52,483 bases of DNA from Verrucomicrobiota bacterium (lineage in GTDB: Bacteria > Verrucomicrobiota > Verrucomicrobiia > JABWAM01): NCBI GenBank assembly GCA_016198745.1, contig JACQHZ010000078.1, positions 1 to 52,483 on the forward strand. The letters run 5' to 3'. The notes beneath the pieces are model-generated. The model was not told the origin of the DNA. It saw nothing but the letters and a program-made list of their open reading frames with translations, and did no database searches. The position numbers and the translations under genes were made by a program. Shown piece after piece: positions 32,745 through 41,385 of this stretch (positions are counted from its first letter, which is position 1; the number at the start of each line of letters is the position of its first letter).

Positions 32745-33835
32745 GTTTGATCGCCGACACCATTCGACAAATCGAACCGCAGGATGCCGCCGCGCGCGTT
32801 GCGGCGCGGAAACGGCTCGAACAGCTTACCATGCCGCATTGGGCTTTGGGACGGCTGATGGATCTGGCGGAGGATCTCGCCGGGATGACGCGTTCCCAAC
32901 AGCCGCCTGTGGGAAGAAAGACCATCGTGACGATGGCCGGCGATCATGGTGTGACCGCCGAAGGTGTCAGCAAGTATCCGCAGGAGGTCACCGTCCAAAT
33001 GGTCCACAACTTCATCCAGGGCGGCGCCGGCATCAACGCCCTGGCCCGCCTTGTCAACGCGCGGGTGATCGTGGTGGATATGGGCGTGGCAGGCGATTGT
33101 TCGGATTTCGCCGCCGCCAAGGCGGGGCGGGAATCTGACAGATCAAATTTCAAATTCATTTCCAAGCGTGTGCGCGCCGGCGCGCAAAACATGGCGCGCG
33201 GCCCCGCGATGACGCGCGAGGATGCGATTCGCAGCATCGAGGCCGGCATGGAAGTGGCGCTCGCTTGCTGCGAATCAACCGATATTTTTGGAACGGGCGA
33301 CATGGGGATCGGCAACACCACGCCGAGCAGCGCAATCGTCGCCGTCATCACCGGCGGCAAGGTGGAAGATGTCACCGGCCGCGGAACGGGCATTGACGAC
33401 CAGCAATTCCACCACAAGGTCGCCGTCATCAAAAAATCACTTGAGATCAACCGCCCGGATCCTGCCGATGCGCTCGATCTGCTGTCGAAAGTCGGCGGAT
33501 TCGAGATTGGCGGCATTGCCGGCCTGATCCTTGGCGCTGCGGCGATGAAAAAACCGGTGGTGGTGGACGGTTTCATTTCAACCGCCGGCGCGTTGATCGC
33601 CCATCGTCTTGAGCCGAAGGCCGCCGACTACATGATTGCCGCGCATCGGAGCGTGGAACAGGGGCATCGGATTGCGCTCAAGCATTTGGCCAAACAACCT
33701 CTGATTGATCTGGGTTTGCGGCTTGGGGAAGGCACCGGCGCGGCGCTGGCGATGCACCTGGTCGAGGCCGCGGTCCGGATTCTCACGGAGGTGGCGACCT
33801 TCGAGGAGGCATCCGTCTCAAAAGCAACTGCATGA
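32741..33835 (+). CDS. cobT: Nicotinate-nucleotide-dimethylbenzimidazole phosphoribosyltransferase
   Basis: CobT makes alpha-ribazole phosphate from the lower-ligand base and nicotinate mononucleotide. Family signatures in the 364-residue protein include VTMAGDHGV, FIQGGAGINALA, GDMGIGNTTPSSA, GRGTGIDDQQFHHKV and GGFEIGGIAG. The catalytic glutamate lies in LGEGTGAALAM. Between VDMGVAGD and RAGAQNMARGPAM is an unusual stretch (AAAKAGRESDRSNFKFISKR) encoded by AT-rich DNA, probably a tolerated insertion. ATGA overlaps join it to cobU and cobS. Confidence 0.96.
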   Translation: MSLIADTIRQIEPQDAAARVAARKRLEQLTMPHWALGRLMDLAEDLAGMTRSQQPPVGRKTIVTMAGDHGVTAEGVSKYPQEVTVQMVHNFIQGGAGINALARLVNARVIVVDMGVAGDCSDFAAAKAGRESDRSNFKFISKRVRAGAQNMARGPAMTREDAIRSIEAGMEVALACCESTDIFGTGDMGIGNTTPSSAIVAVITGGKVEDVTGRGTGIDDQQFHHKVAVIKKSLEINRPDPADALDLLSKVGGFEIGGIAGLILGAAAMKKPVVVDGFISTAGALIAHRLEPKAADYMIAAHRSVEQGHRIALKHLAKQPLIDLGLRLGEGTGAALAMHLVEAAVRILTEVATFEEASVSKATA

Positions 33836-34587
33836 GATCGTTCATTGCCGCCATTCAATTTCTGACCGTCCTTCCGCTGCCGGCTCGTTTTCAGAGCGGT
33901 GAAGAAGAGTTGCGGCGCAGCGTTGTTTTTTTTCCGGTGGTGGGGTTGCTCATCGGCCTGGCGGCGGTCGCCCTGGATCGTGGCATCAGCCTTTTGCTTC
34001 CCCCGCTGCCGGCCAGCGTCATCGTGGTGATGTCGCTGCTAGCTGTTTCGGGCGGGCTTCATATCGATGGCCTGGCGGATACGGCGGACGGTTTTCTGAG
34101 CGCGCGCCCTCGCGAGAGAATCCTTGAGATCATGAAAGACAGCCGCACCGGTCCGATGGGCGTCATGGCGATTGTCTGCGTCGTCTGCCTGAAAATTTCC
34201 TTGTTGGCTTCGCTCTCGGATATTCCGCGTCAGAGCGCGGTTTTTTTGATGCCGCTGGCGGGTCGTTGCGCGCTGGTGGCGGGAGCGGTTGCGCTTCCCT
34301 ATGCCCGCGCCGACGGGGGACTTGGCGCTGTTTTTGGCAGGGATCGTTCGTGGTTTGAATCCGCGTGGGCGATTGCGGCGCTGGCGGTTGTTGCTTGCGC
34401 GCTCACGGGTGTCAGGGGATTGGTCACCACCGGAATTTGTGCGGGAATGATCGGGATCGTTTCGCTTTGGAGCCGTCAGAAAATCGGCGGATTCACCGGC
34501 GACACGCTGGGGGCAACATGCGAAATCACCGAGATGGCGCCGGCCCTGGTCGCCGCAGCCTGCGGTCACGGGAGGTGGTTGTCATGA
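33832..34587 (+). CDS. cobS: Cobalamin (adenosylcobinamide-GDP ribazoletransferase) synthase
   Basis: CobS is the integral membrane enzyme that joins AdoCbi-GDP and alpha-ribazole (phosphate). The 251-residue protein has AIQFLTVLPLPARF at the N-terminus, SGGLHIDGLADTADGFLS with the Asp-rich metal site, and REILEIMKDSRTGPMGV-like sequence (RERILEIMKDSRTGPMGVMA). Several hydrophobic segments follow, then GDTLGATCEITEM. It overlaps both neighbours by ATGA. Confidence 0.95.
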   Translation: MRSFIAAIQFLTVLPLPARFQSGEEELRRSVVFFPVVGLLIGLAAVALDRGISLLLPPLPASVIVVMSLLAVSGGLHIDGLADTADGFLSARPRERILEIMKDSRTGPMGVMAIVCVVCLKISLLASLSDIPRQSAVFLMPLAGRCALVAGAVALPYARADGGLGAVFGRDRSWFESAWAIAALAVVACALTGVRGLVTTGICAGMIGIVSLWSRQKIGGFTGDTLGATCEITEMAPALVAAACGHGRWLS

Positions 34588-37346
34588 GCAAGTCACAAGT
34601 CATGGGTCACGGCGGAAATCTGCGGCGACTGGCGATCGCTTCCGGAAAGGCCGAGCGCGAGGTGCTTGATTTTTCGGCGAACCTGAATCCGCTGGGACCG
34701 CCGGAATGGCTGCGGCCGATGATCAGCTCGCGGGTGAGCGATCTGCGGCATTATCCCGATCCGGATTGTTCGGCGCTTGTGGAAGCAGCGGCCGTCCGCT
34801 ACGGCATCCGGCCGGACGAGGTCATCGCAGGCAACGGTTCCAGTGAAATCCTCGGCCTGATTCCGACGGCTTCCGAGAAACGCCGCGCAATCATTCCGGC
34901 GCCTGCCTACTCTGATTATGAGCGTAGCGCGAAGCTGGCGGGTCTGGAAGTCGCAACGCTTGTGTGCGCGGAGCGGGATTGCTTTCGTCTCGATGTTGGC
35001 GCGCTGGAATCGTCGGTCTGCGACGATGTCCTTGTTTTTATCGGACGTCCCAATAATCCGACGGGAGGGGTTTGCGGCGCGGAGGATCTTCGCGCGTTGG
35101 CTGCCAGGCATCCGGCCGCTGTTTTTGTGGTGGACGAAGCCTTCGCCGATTTTGTGGAGGACATGGATCGCCTGACCGGGAATCGTCCGGCCAATGTCAT
35201 CGTGTTGCTGTCATTGACCAAGATTTTCGCAATGGCCGGGTTGCGACTGGGACTTGCCGTGGGCGACGCCGGTGTGATCCGCCGCATGCGCGGGATGCAG
35301 CCGTTGTGGTCCGTCAACACCCTGGCCCAGGCCGTTGGCGCGGCGGCCCTGGCCGATCGCGAATTTATCCGGCGCACGCAAGTCTATGTGAAAGCGCAGC
35401 GAAAAACGCTGGCGCGCGAGTTGAAATCCATGGACGGCCTGGCGGTTTACCCCGGTGAAGCCAATTTTCTTCTGGTGAAAATGGATCGCAAGGACATGGA
35501 TGCGCCGACGCTGGCGCGTCGTCTGCTCGCCGGCGGAATCGCGATCCGTGTGTGTGACAATTTCGCGGGGCTGGACCGGCGGTTCTTCCGCGTGGCGGTG
35601 CGGACCGAAGATGAAAACGCGCGCATGATCGAGGCGCTGCAGCGCATCCTTGGGAATCGGTTTCGTAGCGAGATGAATTTGAGATTTAAGATTTCAAAGT
35701 CCAAATCCCCGAAACAACGTTCGCCCGCCATCATGTTTCAGGGGACAAGCTCCAACGCCGGCAAGAGCATTCTGGCGGCGGCATTCTGTCGTGTCCTGCT
35801 TCAAGACGGGTTCCGCGTGGCGCCGTTCAAATCGCAAAACATGTCGCTCAATTCTTACGTGACGCGCGATGGCGGAGAGATGGGGCGCGCCCAGGTGGTC
35901 CAGGCGCAGGCGTGCCGCATCGAGCCGGATGCACGGATGAATCCGATCCTTCTCAAACCGAATTCGGATACCGGCGCGCAGGTCATCGTTCGCGGCAAGC
36001 CGGTGGGGTGCATGAATGTGGGGGAATACATCCGTTACAAACCCGAGGCGTTCAAGGCGGCAAAGGAATCGTTCGCTTCGTTGGCGGAGGAGTGCGACGT
36101 GATGGTCCTGGAAGGCGCAGGGAGTCCCGCCGAAGTCAACCTCAAGCATCACGACATCGTCAATATGAACATGGCGCGTTACGCGGGCGCGCCGGTCCTG
36201 ATCGTGGGCGACATTGATCGGGGCGGGGTCTTCGCTTCATTTGTCGGCACGATGGAGGTGCTGGCGGAATGGGAACGGGCGCAGGTGGCGGGCTTCATCG
36301 TGAATCGTTTCCGGGGAAAAGAGGCGCTGCTCAAGGATGCCCTCGAATACACCGTGCGACACACGGGACGCCCCGTTTTCGGAGTGGTGCCGCATATTGA
36401 GAAACTGGGATTGCCGGAAGAAGATTCGGTGAGTTTCAAGAGCGGAAGACGGGAAGAAACGATTTCTCAAGGCGCTGGCAATGGTTCGGAACCATGCGAT
36501 GGCGTCAAGATCGCCATCATTGATCTGCCGCACATTTCGAACTTCACGGATTTCGACGCGCTGCGGATCGAACCGGACGTCAAGTTGCAGGTCGTGCGAT
36601 CTTGTCGCGACCTGGATCATCCGGATGCGGTCATCCTGCCGGGCAGCAAAAATGTCATCCGCGATCTCGCGCATCTCCGTGAAAACGGTCTCGATCGCGA
36701 GATCGTCGCGCTTGCGAGTGAAGGAAAGGCCGAGATCATCGGCCTCTGCGGCGGCTATCAGATGCTTGGAGAGCAGATCGAGGATCCCGATCATGTCGAA
36801 TCGGCAAATGGGGCAGTGCGCGGGATGGGGCTGCTCGCCCTTTCGACGAGCATGGCCCGCGAAAAAACGCTGATGCGCGTGGAGGCGACCCATTGTGCGG
36901 CGCAGTTGCGCGTTCACGGCTACGAGATTCATCATGGCAGGAGCGTCCCCCGCTGGGGGGGGGCAGGCGAGCGTCCCCGCTCCGCTCGCAACAGCGGGCG
37001 AGGAGCGTCCCCCATTAGCGGGGGGCAGGCGAGCGCCGGGCGCTTGCAACCACTGGTGGTCCGCGATGACGGCGAGGTGATAGGCACGGGAACACCCGAC
37101 AATCCCGCCACAGGCGGGATTTGGGGGACTTATCTTCACGGCATTTTCGATGCAGACAGATTTCGCCGCTGGTTCATTGACCGCCTTAGAACCCGTCGCG
37201 GCCTGGCGGCGGTTGGAAAAGTGCGCGTCGCTTACGATCTTGAGCCGGCATTTGAAAGGCTGGCGGATGTGGTGCGGCGGAGCGTGAAGGTTAATGAAAT
37301 TTACCGGTTGATGGGACTCCGGTCCGTCCCGCGGAGGCAGCGATGA
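34584..37346 (+). CDS. cobD-cobQ: Fused threonine-phosphate decarboxylase (CobD) and cobyric acid synthase (CobQ)
   Basis: This single 920-residue frame carries two consecutive pathway enzymes. Residues 1-365 are a PLP-dependent CobD: HGGNLRRLA, RPNNPTGG, DEAFADFVED and the PLP lysine K213 in SLTKIFAMAGLRLG. It makes (R)-1-amino-2-propanol phosphate. Residues 384-920 are CobQ: QGTSSNAGKS P-loop, PFKSQNMSLNSYV, GDIDRGGVFAS and the glutaminase part LCGGYQMLG with HGYEIHHG. The 18-residue linker (NLRFKISKSKSPKQRS) is encoded by AT-rich repeat-like DNA. CobQ is further interrupted in frame by REP-like repeats (36939-37035). ATG 34584 overlaps cobS by 4 nt; the frame continues upstream only as a shadow of cobS. 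Confidence 0.93.
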   Translation: MSKSQVMGHGGNLRRLAIASGKAEREVLDFSANLNPLGPPEWLRPMISSRVSDLRHYPDPDCSALVEAAAVRYGIRPDEVIAGNGSSEILGLIPTASEKRRAIIPAPAYSDYERSAKLAGLEVATLVCAERDCFRLDVGALESSVCDDVLVFIGRPNNPTGGVCGAEDLRALAARHPAAVFVVDEAFADFVEDMDRLTGNRPANVIVLLSLTKIFAMAGLRLGLAVGDAGVIRRMRGMQPLWSVNTLAQAVGAAALADREFIRRTQVYVKAQRKTLARELKSMDGLAVYPGEANFLLVKMDRKDMDAPTLARRLLAGGIAIRVCDNFAGLDRRFFRVAVRTEDENARMIEALQRILGNRFRSEMNLRFKISKSKSPKQRSPAIMFQGTSSNAGKSILAAAFCRVLLQDGFRVAPFKSQNMSLNSYVTRDGGEMGRAQVVQAQACRIEPDARMNPILLKPNSDTGAQVIVRGKPVGCMNVGEYIRYKPEAFKAAKESFASLAEECDVMVLEGAGSPAEVNLKHHDIVNMNMARYAGAPVLIVGDIDRGGVFASFVGTMEVLAEWERAQVAGFIVNRFRGKEALLKDALEYTVRHTGRPVFGVVPHIEKLGLPEEDSVSFKSGRREETISQGAGNGSEPCDGVKIAIIDLPHISNFTDFDALRIEPDVKLQVVRSCRDLDHPDAVILPGSKNVIRDLAHLRENGLDREIVALASEGKAEIIGLCGGYQMLGEQIEDPDHVESANGAVRGMGLLALSTSMAREKTLMRVEATHCAAQLRVHGYEIHHGRSVPRWGGAGERPRSARNSGRGASPISGGQASAGRLQPLVVRDDGEVIGTGTPDNPATGGIWGTYLHGIFDADRFRRWFIDRLRTRRGLAAVGKVRVAYDLEPAFERLADVVRRSVKVNEIYRLMGLRSVPRRQR
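36939..37035. repeat. GC-rich repeat pair inserted in frame in cobQ
   Basis: Two direct copies of a 35-nt unit (36939-36973 and 37001-37035) begin AGGAGCGTCCCCC and end GGGGCAGGCGAGCG. Each can fold into a C5/G5 hairpin. Translated, they give an Arg/Gly/Ser/Pro-rich stretch between HGYEIHHG and LQPLVVRDDGEV of CobQ, absent from the normal family. The catalytic domain continues in frame afterwards. Confidence 0.75.
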
Positions 37347-38311
37347 GACTGGAATATCAAATTCTGATCGCGTTCGTCCTGGATCTCCTTTTCGGCGACC
37401 CGCGTTGGCTTCCGCATCCGGTGAAGATCATCGGGCGTTTCACCATGGCGTTGGAATCGCCCCTTCGGCGGAGCATCCCGAACGCGCGCATGGCAGGCGT
37501 GACAACAGCGCTGATCGTGCTTGGCGCAAGCGGATCGGTTGTTTTTCTTCTGGTGAAAGGCGCGGGATGGCTGCACCCGGCGGCAGGCGATGCTGTTTCC
37601 ATCCTCCTGCTTTACACCACGTTTGCCGCGAAGGATTTGGCGCAACACGGCGCGCGGGTTTATCTCGCGCTTCATTCGGGCGATCTGCCCGAAGCCCGAC
37701 GGCGTGTGGCCATGATGGTCGGCCGGGACACAGATCGGCTCGATGAAGCCGGCGTCGCGCGCGCCGCCGTGGAGAGCGTCGCCGAAAACGCGGTGGACGG
37801 CGTGACCGCGCCCTTGTTTTTCGGGGCGCTGGGCGGCCCGGTGGGCGCGATGCTTTACAAGACAATAAACACGCTGGATTCCACGTTCGGTTATAAGAAC
37901 GAACGCTACCTCGATTTCGGTTGGGCATCGGCGCGGCTGGATGACCTGGCCAATTGGCTGCCCGCCCGGTTGACCGCGCCGTTGGTGGCCGTGGCCGCTC
38001 TCTTTGTTAGAGCAAACGCTGCCGGGGCATGGCGTATTTTCCGACGGGACGGGCGCAAGCATTCCAGCCCCAATTCGGGTCTTGCGGAAGCAGCCGTGGC
38101 GGGGGCGCTCGGCGTGCAGCTTGGCGGTTTGAATTACTACGGCGGGGAAGCGTCGGAACACCCGCGCATCGGGGACCCGTTGGAAGCGCTGGAGGCCGGC
38201 CATATCGGGCGCACGAACCGGTTGATGCTCGCGACTGCCTTCATTGCGCTCCTGGTTTTTGCAGGCGTGCGCCTGGTGATCACCGGGTGCGGTTGGGGAG
38301 GTGCGGCATGA
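37343..38311 (+). CDS. cbiB: Adenosylcobinamide-phosphate synthase
   Basis: CbiB attaches the aminopropanol phosphate to adenosylcobyric acid at the membrane. The 322-residue protein has the family's opening pattern FVLDLLFGDPRWLPHPVKIIGR, AVESVAENAVDGVTAPLFF, GPVGAMLYKTINTLDS and FGWASARLDDLANWLPARL. C-terminal NYYGGEASEHPRIGD precedes a last hydrophobic segment. The 4-nt overlaps with cobQ and cobA show translational coupling. Confidence 0.96.
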   Translation: MRLEYQILIAFVLDLLFGDPRWLPHPVKIIGRFTMALESPLRRSIPNARMAGVTTALIVLGASGSVVFLLVKGAGWLHPAAGDAVSILLLYTTFAAKDLAQHGARVYLALHSGDLPEARRRVAMMVGRDTDRLDEAGVARAAVESVAENAVDGVTAPLFFGALGGPVGAMLYKTINTLDSTFGYKNERYLDFGWASARLDDLANWLPARLTAPLVAVAALFVRANAAGAWRIFRRDGRKHSSPNSGLAEAAVAGALGVQLGGLNYYGGEASEHPRIGDPLEALEAGHIGRTNRLMLATAFIALLVFAGVRLVITGCGWGGAA

Positions 38312-38886
38312 GGCGGGTGCTGATTTTCACAGGCGAAGGCAAGGGCAAGACCACAGCGGCGATGGGAATGGTGTTGCGCGCAGCCGGACACGGGCATCGG
38401 ATTCTGGTGGTGCAATTCATCAAGGCGGATGCCCGGACCGGCGAGTTGGCCGCTTCCAAAAAACTGCCGGGCGTCGAGTTTGTGCAGATGGGGCGCGGTT
38501 TTATCCCGGCAGAGAAAAGCCCGCGTTTTTCGGAACATCGCGAAGCGGCCTTGGCCGCGCTTGATTTCGCCGCGAAGGCGGCGGCCTCCGGGACGTATGA
38601 TTTGATCGTGCTGGATGAAATCTTCCATGCGGTTGCCAAGAATTTGATTGACGAACAGGCCGTGTTGGATTTGCTTCGAGCGGCAAGTTCCAGGCGGGGA
38701 ACGTCGGGCGGTGAATCGCGCGCCCCGACGCATCCATCTCGCAATCCGCCGCAAACCTGCGTGGTGATGACCGGACGCGGCGCCAGCGAACGACTCATCG
38801 AGCGTGCGGACACCGTCACGGAAATGAGGAGCGTCAAGCACGGGTTCCAACAGGGAATCAAGGCGCAGGTGGGGGTGGAGTTTTGA
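38308..38886 (+). CDS. cobA: Cob(I)alamin adenosyltransferase (CobA/BtuR type)
   Basis: CobA adds the 5'-deoxyadenosyl group to cob(I)alamin or corrinoid precursors. The 192-residue protein has the P-loop FTGEGKGKTTAAMGM at the N-terminus, ILVVQFIKAD, LIVLDEIFHAV (usual LDEI..A) and VVMTGRGASERLIERAD. Between LLRAASS and TCVVMTGRG lies an extra stretch of about 20 residues, Ser/Gly/Pro/Arg-rich, encoded at about 38686-38752. It is probably an in-frame repeat insertion. The start is ATG 38308 (ATGA with cbiB); a longer open frame upstream is a shadow of cbiB. Confidence 0.94.
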   Translation: MRRVLIFTGEGKGKTTAAMGMVLRAAGHGHRILVVQFIKADARTGELAASKKLPGVEFVQMGRGFIPAEKSPRFSEHREAALAALDFAAKAAASGTYDLIVLDEIFHAVAKNLIDEQAVLDLLRAASSRRGTSGGESRAPTHPSRNPPQTCVVMTGRGASERLIERADTVTEMRSVKHGFQQGIKAQVGVEF

Positions 38887-40391
38887 GAAAGGCCGAAGGA
38901 CGTATGAAGAAGGCAAAAGGAAGAAGGCACAAACAGAATTTGTTGAAGATGATCATGAACATGCCACGGTTGGTTGTCGCGGGCGCGCAGAGCGGCGTGG
39001 GAAAAACCACGCTGACTCTCGGCCTGGTCGCGCTGCTTCGGCGGCGCGGCCTGCGCGTCCAGACGTTCAAAGTTGGACCGGACTATCTGGACCCGACCTA
39101 TTTGGCGCTGGCCTCCGGGCGAACATGTTACAATCTCGACGGTTGGATGACGAATCGGCCTTACGTTGAAGAATTGTTTCAACGCGCATGCGAAGGCGCG
39201 GATATTGCCGTGATCGAAGGAGTGATGGGGCTTTTTGACGGCGCGGATTCGGCTTCGTTGGAAGGCAGCACGGCGCAAATCGCCCAATGGCTTGACGCGC
39301 CCGCGCTCCTGATCGTCCATGCGCACGGCATGGCGCGAAGCCTGGCCGCCCTGATTCATGGCTACACGAACTTCGACTCGTCCGTGCGCGTTGCGGGCGT
39401 GATCGCGAACCACTGCGGTTCTGCGCGTCATCAACGGTTGCTGGCCGATTCTCTGAAATCGTCTTCTTTGCCGCCCCTGATGGGCGCCGTGAAACGCGGC
39501 GCACTGCCGCCGTTGTCGAGCCGGCATCTTGGTCTTGTGACGGCCGATCATCGGGTTTTGTCTCAAACCGTTCTGGATCAATTGGCGGATGCCCTGGCGC
39601 CGGCACTTTCCCTTGATGCCATCCTGCAAACTGCTCAAAAGACCTCGCGTATCGCGCGTCGCGCCTGCCCCGTCCCGGCGGTGGTGTCGTGTGAGACAAC
39701 CCCTGACGCCTTCGTCAAACTGGGCATCGCGCGCGACGACGCTTTTCATTTTTATTATCCCGACAATCTGGAGACGCTGGAACGGGCCGGATGTGATCTG
39801 ATTCCCTTTTCGCCGCTCAACGATTCATCGTTGCCGGAAGGACTGGACGGGCTTTATTTCGGCGGCGGTTATCCGGAAGAACACGCCGCCGCTCTGGCCG
39901 CGAATCAAGGCATGCTGGCGGAAATCCGACGATTTGCGGAATCCGACGGCCTGATCTACGCTGAATGCGGCGGATTGATGTATCTGTCGCAGGGTATCGA
40001 AACATTGGACGGACGGCGTCATGGGCAGGCGGGCTTGTTGCCGGCGTGGACGCGCATGGGCAAGGCGCGCAAGTCATTGGGTTACGTGGAAATCACGTTC
40101 AACGGCGATTGTCTTTGGGGAAAGCGCGGAGAGAAATTGCGAGGCCACGAATTTCATTACTCGGTCCTGGACGATGATCCGACGAAAGAGGATGGCTGGC
40201 AGGCAGTTTACGCGATCAAGACCCGGAACCCGGAACCCGGAACCCGGAACCCGGAACCCGAAGGATTCCAACGCAACCGCATCCTGGCCAGTTACGCGCA
40301 TCCCCATTTTGCTTCGAACCCTCGATCGGTTCAACACTTCGTTCGTTGTCTGAAAAATTCCCCGTGTTCATGCAGCCCAGCCATGCCATGA
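38883..40391 (+). CDS. cbiA: Cobyrinic acid a,c-diamide synthase
   Basis: CbiA amidates the a and c side chains of the corrin ring with glutamine and ATP. The product of up to 502 residues has the P-loop VVAGAQSGVGKTT, FKVGPDYLDPTY and IEGVMGLFDG. The class I glutaminase-like half has YFGGGYPEEHAAAL and IYAECGGLMYL. The start is ambiguous: TTG 38883 gives the 4-nt overlap typical of this operon, but the family usually begins near MNMPRLVV (ATG 38955), and ATG 38904 is also possible. Near the C-terminus a 7-bp tandem repeat (40221-40260) adds KTRNPEPGTRNPEP before EGFQRNRILASYAHPHF. Confidence 0.93.
   Translation: MRKAEGRMKKAKGRRHKQNLLKMIMNMPRLVVAGAQSGVGKTTLTLGLVALLRRRGLRVQTFKVGPDYLDPTYLALASGRTCYNLDGWMTNRPYVEELFQRACEGADIAVIEGVMGLFDGADSASLEGSTAQIAQWLDAPALLIVHAHGMARSLAALIHGYTNFDSSVRVAGVIANHCGSARHQRLLADSLKSSSLPPLMGAVKRGALPPLSSRHLGLVTADHRVLSQTVLDQLADALAPALSLDAILQTAQKTSRIARRACPVPAVVSCETTPDAFVKLGIARDDAFHFYYPDNLETLERAGCDLIPFSPLNDSSLPEGLDGLYFGGGYPEEHAAALAANQGMLAEIRRFAESDGLIYAECGGLMYLSQGIETLDGRRHGQAGLLPAWTRMGKARKSLGYVEITFNGDCLWGKRGEKLRGHEFHYSVLDDDPTKEDGWQAVYAIKTRNPEPGTRNPEPEGFQRNRILASYAHPHFASNPRSVQHFVRCLKNSPCSCSPAMP
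40221..40260 (+). repeat. 7-bp tandem repeat in cbiA
   Basis: Nearly six copies of ACCCGGA in a row. A 7-bp unit shifts frame each copy, so three copies (21 bp) are needed to return to frame. Gain or loss of one unit would break cbiA and the coupled cbiC, making this a potential phase-variable site. Confidence 0.85.
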
Positions 40392-41113
40392 AAACCGCAT
40401 ACATCCATCAGTTTCTTAAAGCGCCGCTGAGCGGCGTTGAAATTGAACAACGCTCCTTTGCGGCCATTGACCGCGAGGTGAGCGATCGTCGCGGTTTTTC
40501 CGGGGATCAATGGGAAATCGTGCGGCGCATGATCCACACCAGCGGCGATGCGAGCCTCATCAAGGAGGTCCGGTTCTCATCGAACGCGATTCGCGCGGGC
40601 GTGGATGCGCTCCGGGCCGGCGCTGCCCTTTATGTGGATTCAAATATGATTCGCGCCGGTCTTTCTCTGCCGCGCTTGCAAAGCGCCAATGCGGGTTATT
40701 CAGCCGCAAGAATTTTTTGTCACATTGCCGAGGAAGAAGTGGCTCAGGAGGCGGGACGAACCGGATTGCCGCGCTCCCTCTTTGCCGTTCGCAAGGCAAA
40801 GGGAATGCTTCACGGCGGCATCGCCGTCTTTGGCAACGCACCCGTGGCCTTGCTCGAACTCAATCGCATGATCATGGAGGGCGAAGCGCGTCCGGCCCTG
40901 GTTGTGGCCATGCCCGTGGGATTCGTCCACGTGCTTGAGAGCAAGGAAGAAATCATGTCCCTCGATGTTCCTTGCGTGACCATCGAAGGGCGGCGCGGCG
41001 GCAGCACGCTTGCAGTCAGCGTCGTACACGCATTTTGCACCCTGGCCTCCCGTACAGGAGGCCGGTGGTCCGCCAAGGAAGCGGAACGCAATCAACCCAT
41101 CGAAAGGAGGTGA
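40388..41113 (+). CDS. cbiC: Precorrin-8X methylmutase
   Basis: CbiC/CobH moves a methyl group from C-11 to C-12 to form (hydrogeno)cobyrinic acid. The 241-residue protein has RRMIHTSGDASL with the catalytic histidine, VDSNMIRAGL, GNAPVALLEL, VVAMPVGFVHVLESKE and CVTIEGRRGGSTLAVSVVHA. ATG 40388 overlaps the cbiA stop by ATGA; the frame extends 14 codons upstream inside cbiA. It is the only corrin-ring-forming step encoded here, so the other ring genes must lie elsewhere. Its stop codon sits inside the Shine-Dalgarno of the following small gene. Confidence 0.95.
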   Translation: MKTAYIHQFLKAPLSGVEIEQRSFAAIDREVSDRRGFSGDQWEIVRRMIHTSGDASLIKEVRFSSNAIRAGVDALRAGAALYVDSNMIRAGLSLPRLQSANAGYSAARIFCHIAEEEVAQEAGRTGLPRSLFAVRKAKGMLHGGIAVFGNAPVALLELNRMIMEGEARPALVVAMPVGFVHVLESKEEIMSLDVPCVTIEGRRGGSTLAVSVVHAFCTLASRTGGRWSAKEAERNQPIERR

Positions 41114-41118
41114 TTCCA

Positions 41119-41232
41119 CTGAAAAAGAAGACCCAAAAAGCGAAGAAAGACATCATCGCCCAGCGCAAGACGTGCAAGGCCAAGGGCATCGGCCTGTCGC
41201 ACTACGTGATGATGGAAGCCAAGAAGAAGTAA
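41119..41232 (+). CDS. cbpA: CbpA-like modified-peptide precursor (37 residues)
   Basis: This tiny, lysine-rich peptide (12 Lys, one Cys in QRKTCKAKG, C-terminal SHYVMMEAKKK) is preceded by AAAGGAGGTGAT (41104-41115), a 12-nt match to the 16S anti-Shine-Dalgarno. Eight nt after AGGAGG is CTG 41119, the likely non-ATG start; GTG 41110 lies inside the Shine-Dalgarno. It overlaps the cbiC region and precedes a radical SAM/SPASM gene. Small peptides paired with radical SAM proteins beside cobalamin genes are named CbpA and CbpB in protein family databases (from memory). The single Cys and conserved-looking SHY are candidate modification sites; that is inference. Confidence 0.65.
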   Translation: MKKKTQKAKKDIIAQRKTCKAKGIGLSHYVMMEAKKK

Positions 41233-41385
41233 CCCAATGCGGCATGGCCGCAACCAACCTCTTCCTCCCCCCTGGTGGGACCTACCCGCGCCCATCCGGT
41301 GGGGAGGATTGAGGTGGAGGCGGCAGACCCGGAAGCATTAACGATAACGGCTCGGGTTGTCAGAGCCTGCCCCCGCAAAAGCGGG

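Noticed and set aside
38280-39749. 489-codon minus-strand frame over cobA and cbiA
   Set aside because: Antisense shadow of two genes with clear motifs.
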